A DNA stretch of 9,177 bases from Flavobacteriales bacterium (GTDB taxonomy: Bacteria > Bacteroidota > Bacteroidia > Flavobacteriales > Flavobacteriaceae), in assembly GCA_027031025.1 (NCBI GenBank), contig JALVEJ010000202.1, positions 1-9,177 on the forward strand, read 5' to 3'. Shown piece after piece: positions 1 to 6,129 of the stretch (position 1 is its first letter; each line of letters opens with the position of its first letter). The position numbers were made by a program, and so were the translations under genes. Under the pieces are notes generated by a model, which worked only from the letters and a program-made list of their open reading frames with translations, was not told the DNA's origin and did not search any database.

Positions 1-133
1 GGACTTTGTCAAATAATCGTTTTTCATTACCGGTATAGACCAAAACCTGAACGTCGTGGTTCAGGTGGTCCAGTTCAATCCACAAACGCTGGGACATACC
101 GTTAAAAGCATCGGTGATAAATAAGATTTTCAT
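1..133 (-). CDS. hypX: HypX/HoxX-like hydrogenase maturation factor, N-terminal fragment (runs off left edge)
   Basis: Only the first 44 codons are inside the window. The translation begins MKILFITDAFNGMSQRLWIE and continues to a VLVYTGNE stretch, which resembles the HypX/HoxX start (MRILxxxxAFNSLxQRLxxEL followed by a beta strand), the formyl-tetrahydrofolate-binding N-terminal domain. In known family members this domain is followed by an enoyl-CoA-hydratase-like domain, and the protein makes the CO ligand of the NiFe centre from formyl-THF via formyl-CoA. The ATG overlaps the hypD stop as ATGA (130-133), so translation is probably coupled to hypD. Context strongly favours a hydrogenase maturation role. 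The short fragment could otherwise be read as some other formyltransferase-fold or glycosyltransferase-like start, since the C-terminal domain cannot be seen. Confidence 0.75.
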   Translation of the reverse strand, partial: MKILFITDAFNGMSQRLWIELDHLNHDVQVLVYTGNEKRLFDKV

Positions 134-1233
134 TTTTTAGGACTACTAAAAACATTGGTGTAGTGGTAATAAGCAGCACAAGCGCCTTCTGAACTGACCA
201 TTGGGGCACCCAACGGATTTTCGGGAGTACATTTTTTGCCAAATGCCGGACATTGGTAAGGTTTGATGATGCCTTTCATAATTTCACCGGCTAAACATTC
301 AGGATTTTCTTCGGCTTCTTCGAGTTGTACGTCAAATTTTCTAATAGCGTCAAATTCGGCAAATTCGTCTTTAATACGATAACCGCTATTGGGGATATTT
401 TCCATACCGCGCCAAACCCTGTCGGATATCTCAAATACTTGAAAAATAACATCTTGCGCGGGTTGGTTGCCTTCTTCGGTTACGTAACGGGTATATTGAT
501 TTTCCACTTCGTAACGGCCTTCTTCCAATTGTTTGACGACCATTAAAATGCCTTGTAAAATATCTACGGGTTCAAACCCGGTAACAACTATCGGAATTTT
601 AAACTTTTCGACCAATGGATAATATTCCCAATAACCCATAATGGTGCAAACGTGTCCGGCGGCTAAAAATCCGTCAATATGCGCATCGACATCTTCCATA
701 ATGTTTTCAATGGCAGGAGGTACTAAAACGTGAGATGTCAGGATAGAATAATTTTTTAAGCCGAGTTTTTTAGCGTGGATAACCGACAAAGCATTTGCCG
801 GTGCCGTGGTTTCAAAACCGACGGCAAAAAAGACCACTTCTTTATCAGGATTTTGTTGGGCTATTTGCACAGCTTCGAGTGGTGAATATAAAATTCTGAT
901 ATCGGCACCTTGGGCTTTGGCTTCGAGCAGACTTTCTTTGGAACCGGGAACCCGTAACATATCCCCGAAACTACATAAAATTACACCTTTTTCTTTGGCA
1001 AGATAAATGGCTTTATCTATCAGATGTAAGGGGGTAACACAAACCGGACAGCCGGGGCCATGTACCATGGTGATTTCTTTGGGTAATACGTCTAAAATAC
1101 CGTTTTTGACTAATGAATGGGTTTGTCCGCCACAAACTTCCATAATGGTCCAAGATTTGGTAACCGTTTTTTTGATTTCTTCCAGTATTTTTTTTGCTAA
1201 TTCCGGATTTCTGTAATCTGTTAGGTACTTCAT
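130..1233 (-). CDS. hypD: Hydrogenase maturation protein HypD
   Basis: A 367-residue full-length HypD, the iron-sulfur scaffold that with HypC assembles the Fe(CN)2CO unit of NiFe hydrogenases in the cytoplasm. Visible family motifs are MEVCGGQTH (Cys34), HGPGCPVC (Cys62, Cys65), FGDMLRVPG, GFETTAP, and the C-terminal cysteines Cys313, Cys328, Cys335 and Cys352, expected to hold the [4Fe-4S] cluster. Cys34 corresponds to the essential Cys41 of the E. coli protein. The start overlaps the stop of the upstream small gene as ATGA (1230-1233), and the stop overlaps the hypX start in the same way, so this is the middle of a translationally coupled chain. Nothing is missing. Confidence 0.97.
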   Translation of the reverse strand: MKYLTDYRNPELAKKILEEIKKTVTKSWTIMEVCGGQTHSLVKNGILDVLPKEITMVHGPGCPVCVTPLHLIDKAIYLAKEKGVILCSFGDMLRVPGSKESLLEAKAQGADIRILYSPLEAVQIAQQNPDKEVVFFAVGFETTAPANALSVIHAKKLGLKNYSILTSHVLVPPAIENIMEDVDAHIDGFLAAGHVCTIMGYWEYYPLVEKFKIPIVVTGFEPVDILQGILMVVKQLEEGRYEVENQYTRYVTEEGNQPAQDVIFQVFEISDRVWRGMENIPNSGYRIKDEFAEFDAIRKFDVQLEEAEENPECLAGEIMKGIIKPYQCPAFGKKCTPENPLGAPMVSSEGACAAYYHYTNVFSSPKK

Positions 1234-1529
1234 TTGTTCAATTCTTGATATCGTTTTCCGAATTGTTCTATTTTTTTAGGTGTAAAGTCTTTTAATACGT
1301 CCACTAAAATTTCTTGCGGGTTAGTGGTTTCATTTTTAATTCTTTTCATAAAAGTATTAAAAATATACCAAAATTCATCGTCGGTTAAGTCGGTATCCAA
1401 ATCCGATTGTTCTTCCGGTTCGTTTTGAATTGTTTCGTTTGGAACTTTATCAACGGTTTTGTTTTTTATTTCCCGTTCACGTGCTAAACCGGCAGAACGC
1501 CGTTCAAAAAATTCTCTGATTTTACTCAT
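1230..1529 (-). CDS. Uncharacterised 99-residue protein in hydrogenase operon (possible DUF4240-like segment)
   Basis: I do not recognise this gene with confidence. The start at 1529 is preferred over an in-frame ATG at 1586 because it gives an ATGA overlap (1526-1529) with the hyaD stop, matching the overlaps downstream; the longer version would run 57 bases into hyaD. Residues 1-24 are strongly basic and probably helical (MSKIREFFERRSAGLARERE). Residues 25-47 are a polar, acidic, probably disordered linker. Residues 48-99 (LTDDEFWYIFNTFMKRI, then FTPKKIEQFGKRYQELNK) look like two helices and resemble by eye the beginning of DUF4240 proteins (DExxFWxxI ... LSPEEIxxFxxxFxEL), but the rest of that domain is absent. 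There is no signal peptide, membrane span or cysteine. Its place between the protease and hypD suggests a cytoplasmic hydrogenase accessory protein; that is inference. Confidence 0.8.
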   Translation of the reverse strand: MSKIREFFERRSAGLAREREIKNKTVDKVPNETIQNEPEEQSDLDTDLTDDEFWYIFNTFMKRIKNETTNPQEILVDVLKDFTPKKIEQFGKRYQELNK

Positions 1530-2044
1530 TTTGTTTGAATTTTTTCTGCTAAGTCCAAGATAGTTTGAATCGCTTCCGGGACACATTTTTCAATTTCCGG
1601 TGTCATACCGACAACCATAGGTTGAATACCCTTAACGGAAATAGTAACCAGATGAATTTCAGGTAAATTGTCTTGTAAGTAAAGCGCTTCAATCATATCG
1701 CGCAGTCCTACATCGTGAACACTTAATGCCGTAGGGTAATCGGCAGCAAAACGAGGTTTTATCACATTGATGGTGCCTGCCGGTTTACCGTCCATTGTGG
1801 CATCGACCATGATGACTTTATCATACTGATCAAAAACAAACATTAAGAAAAAACCACCGGTTCCGCCATCTAAAACTTCCAAGTATTCGGGTAGTTTCAT
1901 TTTTTCCATTCGATGAACGATATGTACACCGACACCTTCATCTCCCATCAGATAATTGCCAATACCAAGTACCAGCGTTTTTCCTTTTTTATCGGCAAAT
2001 AAATCTGTAAAGCCTTCTTTTTGTGCTATATTTTTTTCTTCCAT
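1526..2044 (-). CDS. hyaD: Hydrogenase maturation endopeptidase (HyaD/HybD family)
   Basis: A 172-residue peptidase of the HyaD/HybD (M52) family, which removes the C-terminal peptide of the large subunit after nickel insertion. The core starts at about residue 22 with KTLVLGIGNYLMGDEGVG. The three expected nickel-sensing ligands are Glu36 (GDEGVG), Asp81 (VDAT) and His110 (SVHDVG), spaced almost exactly as Glu16, Asp62 and His93 of E. coli HybD. The N-terminus carries about 20 extra polar residues before the usual start; no other ATG lies between, so 2044 is the best start. Its substrate is presumably HyaB encoded two genes upstream. A terminator-like hairpin lies just before the gene. Its stop overlaps the start of the next gene. 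Confidence 0.95.
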   Translation of the reverse strand: MEEKNIAQKEGFTDLFADKKGKTLVLGIGNYLMGDEGVGVHIVHRMEKMKLPEYLEVLDGGTGGFFLMFVFDQYDKVIMVDATMDGKPAGTINVIKPRFAADYPTALSVHDVGLRDMIEALYLQDNLPEIHLVTISVKGIQPMVVGMTPEIEKCVPEAIQTILDLAEKIQTK

Positions 2045-2056
2045 TTTTAATTAATT

Positions 2057-2088
2057 AAAAAGTACCTTTACACATAACGTAAAGGTAC
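2057..2088 (-). terminator. Hairpin with short T-run between hyaC and hyaD (terminator or attenuator)
   Basis: A perfect 10-bp inverted repeat (GTACCTTTAC at 2062-2071 and GTAAAGGTAC at 2079-2088) has a 7-base loop. Read leftward, in the direction of hydrogenase transcription, the stem is followed at once by TTTTT (2061-2057) and then AATTAATT. This is the shape of an intrinsic terminator, though the stem is only moderately GC-rich and the T-run is short, so partial read-through or a 3'-end stabilising role is likely. It separates hyaABC from the maturation genes. Confidence 0.6.
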
Positions 2089-2114
2089 AATTTATTTCAA
2101 TGACAAGGCAAAAA

Positions 2115-2801
2115 TTACGATTTTTCTTTAAAAATATGTCCGTTTATCATAGATGATACTTCTCCTTCTTTCTCAGTTACATCATGATAGATTACAAAAT
2201 AGATATGAATAATTACAAGAAAAATAATCAACCACATACTGATATGGTGGATAAGTCTGGTGGTAAAATCACTTCCTAAAAATGTTGGAACCCAAGAAAA
2301 TAATTTAGGTAACCACCAAGAAGCATTTTGTGAGTAGAGGCCAAATCCTGTAAAAACCATAATCAAAGCCAAAACAAACATTATTAAATAAGTAAAAGAA
2401 GCTAAGCTGTTATGACCAACGGATATGTGTAGTAACTTTGATTTTTTTTCGTTGTAAGGTAACATAAACACATCGTGTTTTATTACATAAAACAGGTTAC
2501 TAAACCATTTTTTGGTAAATGGCACAAAAGATTTCCAGTGAGCATACTGGTTGCCGACAAAAGCCCAATAAATACGAAGAAGCATAGCAGCCACAAATAC
2601 ATAAGCCGCTATAAAATGTGAAACACGAACATATCCCATATAAAAAGTTTCATAAGCTTCATGATCACTTTGGAGTGCTGGCGGATTAGCAATAATAATA
2701 CCGGTTACAGCTAATACAACAATTGATAACGCATTAGCCCAATGAAAAATCCTAACCGGCACTTGCCAAACGTATATACGTTTAAATTCTTTTTCTTTCA
2801 T
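2115..2801 (-). CDS. hyaC: NiFe-hydrogenase cytochrome b subunit (HyaC/HupC type)
   Basis: A 228-residue membrane cytochrome b of the Ni-hydrogenase b-type family; the length is normal. It receives electrons from the small subunit and passes them to the quinone pool, and it anchors the enzyme to the membrane. The N-terminus has the family pattern YVWQVPVRIFHW, with His20 at the start of the first span (about 20-38). Further spans lie at about 62-83, 130-152 and 185-206. Histidines suited to heme binding or known as conserved are His20, His62 (VRVSHF), His185/His186 (LIHHISMW) and His199 (VIIHIYF). It follows hyaB after a 59-base gap holding a GC-rich hairpin, and no Shine-Dalgarno motif precedes its ATG. 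Confidence 0.95.
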   Translation of the reverse strand: MKEKEFKRIYVWQVPVRIFHWANALSIVVLAVTGIIIANPPALQSDHEAYETFYMGYVRVSHFIAAYVFVAAMLLRIYWAFVGNQYAHWKSFVPFTKKWFSNLFYVIKHDVFMLPYNEKKSKLLHISVGHNSLASFTYLIMFVLALIMVFTGFGLYSQNASWWLPKLFSWVPTFLGSDFTTRLIHHISMWLIIFLVIIHIYFVIYHDVTEKEGEVSSMINGHIFKEKS

Positions 2802-2820
2802 AATAAATTAATTTTAAAAT

Positions 2821-2854
2821 TCCGGCGAAATTTATTGGCAAAAACTTCGCCGGA
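2821..2854 (-). other. GC-rich hairpin between hyaB and hyaC
   Basis: A perfect 9-bp inverted repeat, TCCGGCGAA (2821-2829) and TTCGCCGGA (2846-2854), encloses a 16-base loop and stands out as GC-rich in an otherwise AT-rich gap. Read leftward it begins 6 bases after the hyaB stop and is followed by ATTTTAAAATT, which is too weak a T-run for a clear terminator. It may protect the hyaAB message from 3' decay or lower read-through into hyaC. An RNA role is inferred only from the symmetry. Confidence 0.5.
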
Positions 2855-2860
2855 TTAAAA

Positions 2861-4588
2861 TTATACTGTACAAACCGAAACGGTATTAACACCGGTTATA
2901 TGTTTACCATGTTCGTCATACAAATGAACGGAACATGCAATACAAGGATCAAACGAATGGATGGTTCTTATGATTTCCAAAGGTAATTTTTCATCTGCAA
3001 CCGGAGTATCAAGCAAAGTTGACTCATAGGCGGATCGTTGCCCTTTGGGATCTCTTGGCGAAGCATTCCAAGTTGAAGGAACCACTTGTTGATAATTGGC
3101 TACTTTTTTATCTTTTATGACAATCCAGTGTGCCAATGAGCCACGAGGTGCTTCCATAAAACCTACACCTTTGGCTTCTTTGGGCCAATGGTCAGGGTCA
3201 CGCATTTCGGAAGCAGCCATACGGGTATCGCCGTTTTTGATATTTTCAATCAAACGGTTATAAAATTCAATTCCCCAACCGGCGGCTTGCTTGGCACAAA
3301 GGGCTCTGGCAGCTGTTCTTCCCAATGTTGAGAACATCGCATCAATAGGTACATCCAGATATGATAGAACCGCTTTTACTTGTTCTTGGGTTTCTTTATC
3401 ACCACGGGCATAGTTGACTAAAATTCGAGCCAACGGTCCTACTTCCATGGGTTTACCACGCCAACGCGGTGTTTTAATGAAACTATATTTTTGATCAACA
3501 TCAAGATGTTTATAAGGTGGCTTAGGACCGGTATAATGGATATTGGTTTCACCTTCCCAAGGGTGTTTACCTTTGTCATCACCGTCAGAATAGTCATACC
3601 AAGAGTTGTTAATAAATTCTTGAATATCATTATTGCGATGATTGACATCATAAACTTTGGATAAGTCACGGTTCAAAATCACACCTTGTTGGTATTTGAA
3701 TTCTTTTCCGGTGTAACCGTTAACTGGGAATTCGCCATAGCTCATGTAATTTCCAAATCCTTTGCCAATATAACCCCAATCTTTATAGAATGATGCAATA
3801 GCTAGTAAATCAGGCACATAAACCTGTTCAATGAATTGTTTGCCTTCTTTTAATAATCTTTCTACATAAGCCAATCGTTCGGCATTTAACCCACCAATAT
3901 GGTCTTCACTGATAGCGCAAGCCATTCCACCGACCAAAAAGTTCGGGTGCGGGTTTTTGCCACCGAATATGGTATGTACTTTTACAATTTCTTTTTGCCA
4001 TTCAAGTGCTTCTAGGTAATGTGCTACCGCCATTAAATTGACTTCGGGCGGTAATTTCATTTGAGGGTGTCCCCAATATCCATTGGCAAAAATACCAAGT
4101 TGACCACTTTCTACAAAACGGGTTAAACGTTTTTGAATATCAGCAAAATAGCCTGCTGAACTTTTAGGCCAACTTGAAATACTTTGGGCTATTTTTGAAG
4201 TTTCTTTGGGATCCGCTTTTAAAGCACTGACGACATCAACCCAGTCCAAGGCATGTAAATGATAAAAATGGACTACATGATCATGCATATAGATCACTGC
4301 CGCCATGATATTTCTCACCAAATCTGCATTAGGAGGAATAACAATACCCAGCGCATCTTCAACAGCTCTTACCGAAGCAATGGCATGCGCACTGGTACAA
4401 ACGCCACAGGTTCGTTGAACAAATGCCCAAACATCTCGTGGATCTCTATTTCTAACAACATTTTCCAGACCTCGCACCATAGTACAAGAACTCCAAGCAT
4501 CGACAATTTTGCCGTCTTTGACTTCTGCTTCAATTCTTAAATGACCTTCAATCCGCGTTACCGGATCAACTACTATTCTTTCAGCCAT
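2861..4588 (-). CDS. hyaB: NiFe-hydrogenase large (catalytic) subunit, group 1
   Basis: The 575-residue catalytic subunit that splits H2 at the NiFe(CN)2CO site. The N-terminus VVDPVTRIEGHLRIE is diagnostic of the family. The nickel ligands lie in the L1 motif RTCGVCTSAH (Cys61, Cys64) and the L2 motif DPCIACSVH (Cys549, Cys552). The family rule of cleavage after the L2 histidine predicts removal of residues 556-575, a 20-residue tail, by HyaD after nickel insertion. There is no signal peptide, as expected for a subunit exported together with the Tat-bearing HyaA. It begins 15 bases after the hyaA stop. Similarity to the E. coli Hyd-1 type is consistent with the oxygen-tolerant small subunit next to it. 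Confidence 0.97.
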   Translation of the reverse strand: MAERIVVDPVTRIEGHLRIEAEVKDGKIVDAWSSCTMVRGLENVVRNRDPRDVWAFVQRTCGVCTSAHAIASVRAVEDALGIVIPPNADLVRNIMAAVIYMHDHVVHFYHLHALDWVDVVSALKADPKETSKIAQSISSWPKSSAGYFADIQKRLTRFVESGQLGIFANGYWGHPQMKLPPEVNLMAVAHYLEALEWQKEIVKVHTIFGGKNPHPNFLVGGMACAISEDHIGGLNAERLAYVERLLKEGKQFIEQVYVPDLLAIASFYKDWGYIGKGFGNYMSYGEFPVNGYTGKEFKYQQGVILNRDLSKVYDVNHRNNDIQEFINNSWYDYSDGDDKGKHPWEGETNIHYTGPKPPYKHLDVDQKYSFIKTPRWRGKPMEVGPLARILVNYARGDKETQEQVKAVLSYLDVPIDAMFSTLGRTAARALCAKQAAGWGIEFYNRLIENIKNGDTRMAASEMRDPDHWPKEAKGVGFMEAPRGSLAHWIVIKDKKVANYQQVVPSTWNASPRDPKGQRSAYESTLLDTPVADEKLPLEIIRTIHSFDPCIACSVHLYDEHGKHITGVNTVSVCTV

Positions 4589-4603
4589 AATATGATAATT
4601 TTA

Positions 4604-5686
4604 TTAGTTTTCTGATTTTTTTAGTTTATTTTTGATAGTGCTGGCAACAGCATGAGCGGCAACGCCGACTGCAACAGCGCCTGTTACAGCTTTACCTATA
4701 CTGTCAGCAGTATGTTCAATACCAAAACCGGGTATGGCGGTTAATCTTTCATAGATAGGACCATTGTCCCAGAAATTGTCTTCACTACAACCAAAACAGC
4801 CGTGTCCGGACTGAATTGGATAGCTGACACCATTATTCCATTTAATGGTACCACAAGCATTATAAGTCATAGGTCCTTTACAACCTACTTTATATAAGCA
4901 ATAGCCTTTTTTGGCGTTTTCGTCGTCAAAAGATTCTACAAACAAACCGGCATCATAATAAGCCCGTCTGTAGCAACTATCGTGTACGCGTTTTGCATAA
5001 AATGCTTTTGGTCTTTTGGCACCGTCCAGTTCGGGTAATCTGCCAAATGCCACCACATGAACTATGACACCAGCCATAACTTCCCCAATAGGTGGACATC
5101 CCGGAACTCTAATCAAGGGTTTGTCCGAAACTAATTTATGAATAGGTGTAGCATCCGTAGGGTTAGGCTTTGCCGATTGCACACAACCGTTTGAAGCACA
5201 ACTACCCCAAGCGATAATAGCTTTGGCACCTTCGGCGGCTTCTTTAAATTGTTGAATAGCTGTTTTGCCGGCTATACAACAATAGTTCCCGTCATCACCA
5301 AGCGGGATGGAGCCTTCTACACATAATATATATTCACCATGATATTTTTTCATGGTTTCGTGTTTGGCAGCCTCGGCTTGTTCTCCGGCAGCAGCCATTA
5401 AAGTCTCTGTATAGTCCAGTGATATTTTATCCAAAATAATATCAGCCACAATAGGGTGGTCGGAACGGATAAAAGATTCACTACAACAGGTACACTCTTG
5501 ATAATGTTCCCAAATCACCGGCAGACGCGGTGTTTTTTCTAAGGCATGCGCAATCTGACCGACTGCGGAGTTCTCCAAGCCCATATATGCAGCCATATAT
5601 GTGGCAAATTTCATGAAATCCCGCCGGGTATACCCCATTTTTAAGATGGATTCCAAATAAGTTTCTCGCTTTGAAGTTACTGCCAT
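4604..5686 (-). CDS. hyaA: NiFe-hydrogenase small subunit, oxygen-tolerant type with Tat signal
   Basis: A 360-residue electron-transfer subunit. The start at 5686 is chosen over an in-frame ATG at 5743 because it gives a normal Tat leader and leaves room for the promoter. The leader has the twin-arginine motif TRRDFMKF (Arg21, Arg22) and a likely cut after HA48, just before LEKTPRLPVIW. Relative to that cut, the proximal-cluster cysteines fall at 17, 19, 20, 115, 120 and 149 (Cys65, 67, 68, 163, 168, 197 of the precursor), the exact set in E. coli Hyd-1. Cys19 and Cys120 are the two extra cysteines that form the oxygen-tolerant [4Fe-3S] cluster. Medial and distal cluster ligands are visible from HDSC through the GCFGC region. 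A C-terminal hydrophobic helix (about 324-350) should anchor the protein next to HyaC. Confidence 0.97.
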   Translation of the reverse strand: MAVTSKRETYLESILKMGYTRRDFMKFATYMAAYMGLENSAVGQIAHALEKTPRLPVIWEHYQECTCCSESFIRSDHPIVADIILDKISLDYTETLMAAAGEQAEAAKHETMKKYHGEYILCVEGSIPLGDDGNYCCIAGKTAIQQFKEAAEGAKAIIAWGSCASNGCVQSAKPNPTDATPIHKLVSDKPLIRVPGCPPIGEVMAGVIVHVVAFGRLPELDGAKRPKAFYAKRVHDSCYRRAYYDAGLFVESFDDENAKKGYCLYKVGCKGPMTYNACGTIKWNNGVSYPIQSGHGCFGCSEDNFWDNGPIYERLTAIPGFGIEHTADSIGKAVTGAVAVGVAAHAVASTIKNKLKKSEN

Positions 5687-5711
5687 AATAAAAATTGTTT
5701 TATATTTGCAA

Positions 5712-5745
5712 CAAATGTAACAAAAAAATTTTAATTGTAACAAAA
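5712..5745 (-). promoter_or_regulatory. Candidate Bacteroidota promoter for hyaA
   Basis: On the minus strand, TACATTTG (5719-5712) matches the Bacteroidota -7 consensus TAnnTTTG, and TTTTG (5745-5741) supplies a -33 TTG about 21 bases upstream. The predicted transcript start, near 5702-5706, leaves a leader of about 20 bases before the hyaA ATG at 5686. The match is by eye, but both elements and the spacing are right. Confidence 0.5.
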
Positions 5746-5746
5746 A
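5716..5746. repeat. 11-bp direct repeat 20 bp apart in the hyaA-hypA divergent region
   Basis: TGTAACAAAAA occurs exactly at 5716-5726 and again at 5736-5746, so the copies start 20 bases apart, close to two turns of the helix. One copy overlaps the -7 element of the hyaA promoter and the other its -33 element. They may be paired protein-binding sites, although AT-rich sequence makes chance repeats more likely. Confidence 0.5.
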
Positions 5747-5752
5747 TTACAA
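5735..5752. promoter_or_regulatory. Palindrome resembling a Crp/Fnr-family operator
   Basis: TTGTAA (5735-5740) and TTACAA (5747-5752) form a perfect 6+6 inverted repeat with a 6-base spacer, the same geometry as Crp/Fnr-family sites (TTGTGA-N6-TCACAA type). It covers the -33 element of the hyaA promoter and is centred about 38-41 bases upstream of the predicted start, where class II activators bind. The identity of the regulator is inference. Confidence 0.4.
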
Positions 5753-5768
5753 AAAAAATTATGGTATT

Positions 5769-6113
5769 ATGCATGAAATGTCGATAGCTTTGGGAATTGT
5801 GCAATTAGCAGAAAAGAAAGCGAGAGAGTCTAATGCTCAGTATATCAGTAAGATAAATATTCAGATAGGAACTTTGTCAGGTATTGAGATTGATTCGTTT
5901 GAATTTGCTTGGCCATTAGCTGTAAAGGAAACTTTGTTAGAAAAAGCGGTAAAAATTTTAGATGTTGTGCCTGCCAAAGCCAAATGTTCCGATTGTAACC
6001 ATGATTTTGATATACATAATATATATGATGCTTGCCCTAAATGTGGCAGTTATTTTAAACATATATATCAAGGAAAGGAATTAAAAGTAAAATATATAGA
6101 AATAGAAAAATAA
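5769..6113 (+). CDS. hypA: Hydrogenase nickel incorporation protein HypA
   Basis: A 114-residue full-length HypA, a nickel metallochaperone that works with HypB to load nickel into the hydrogenase large subunit. The start is fixed by the MHE nickel-binding N-terminus (Met1, His2, Glu3). The zinc site has two CxxC pairs, Cys73/Cys76 (CSDC) and Cys89/Cys92 (CPKC). It is the first gene rightward of the divergent region and lies 16 bases before hypB, so the two are surely co-transcribed. No obvious Shine-Dalgarno motif precedes the ATG. Confidence 0.96.
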   Translation: MHEMSIALGIVQLAEKKARESNAQYISKINIQIGTLSGIEIDSFEFAWPLAVKETLLEKAVKILDVVPAKAKCSDCNHDFDIHNIYDACPKCGSYFKHIYQGKELKVKYIEIEK

Positions 6114-6129
6114 TAAAAACTATTTAATT

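Noticed and set aside
1530..1586. Longer start for the small gene at 1586
   Set aside because: It would lie wholly inside the hyaD coding sequence, whereas 1529 gives the ATGA overlap seen at the next two junctions.
3439..3669. Open frame overlapping hyaB, and other open frames opposite hypD, hyaB, hypB and lptB
   Set aside because: All lie inside strongly recognised genes, show no family motif and have shadow-like composition.
5701..5708. TATATTTG as a -7 element for hypA on the plus strand
   Set aside because: It fits TAnnTTTG, but the nearest upstream TTG options are badly spaced (about 27 bases or nearly touching), so the hypA promoter is left uncalled.
5687..5743. Longer start for hyaA at 5743, adding 19 residues
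   Set aside because: The extension is rich in Cys, Phe and Lys, unlike a Tat leader start, and would consume the predicted promoter. The start at 5686 gives a normal Tat leader with the cluster cysteines in register.
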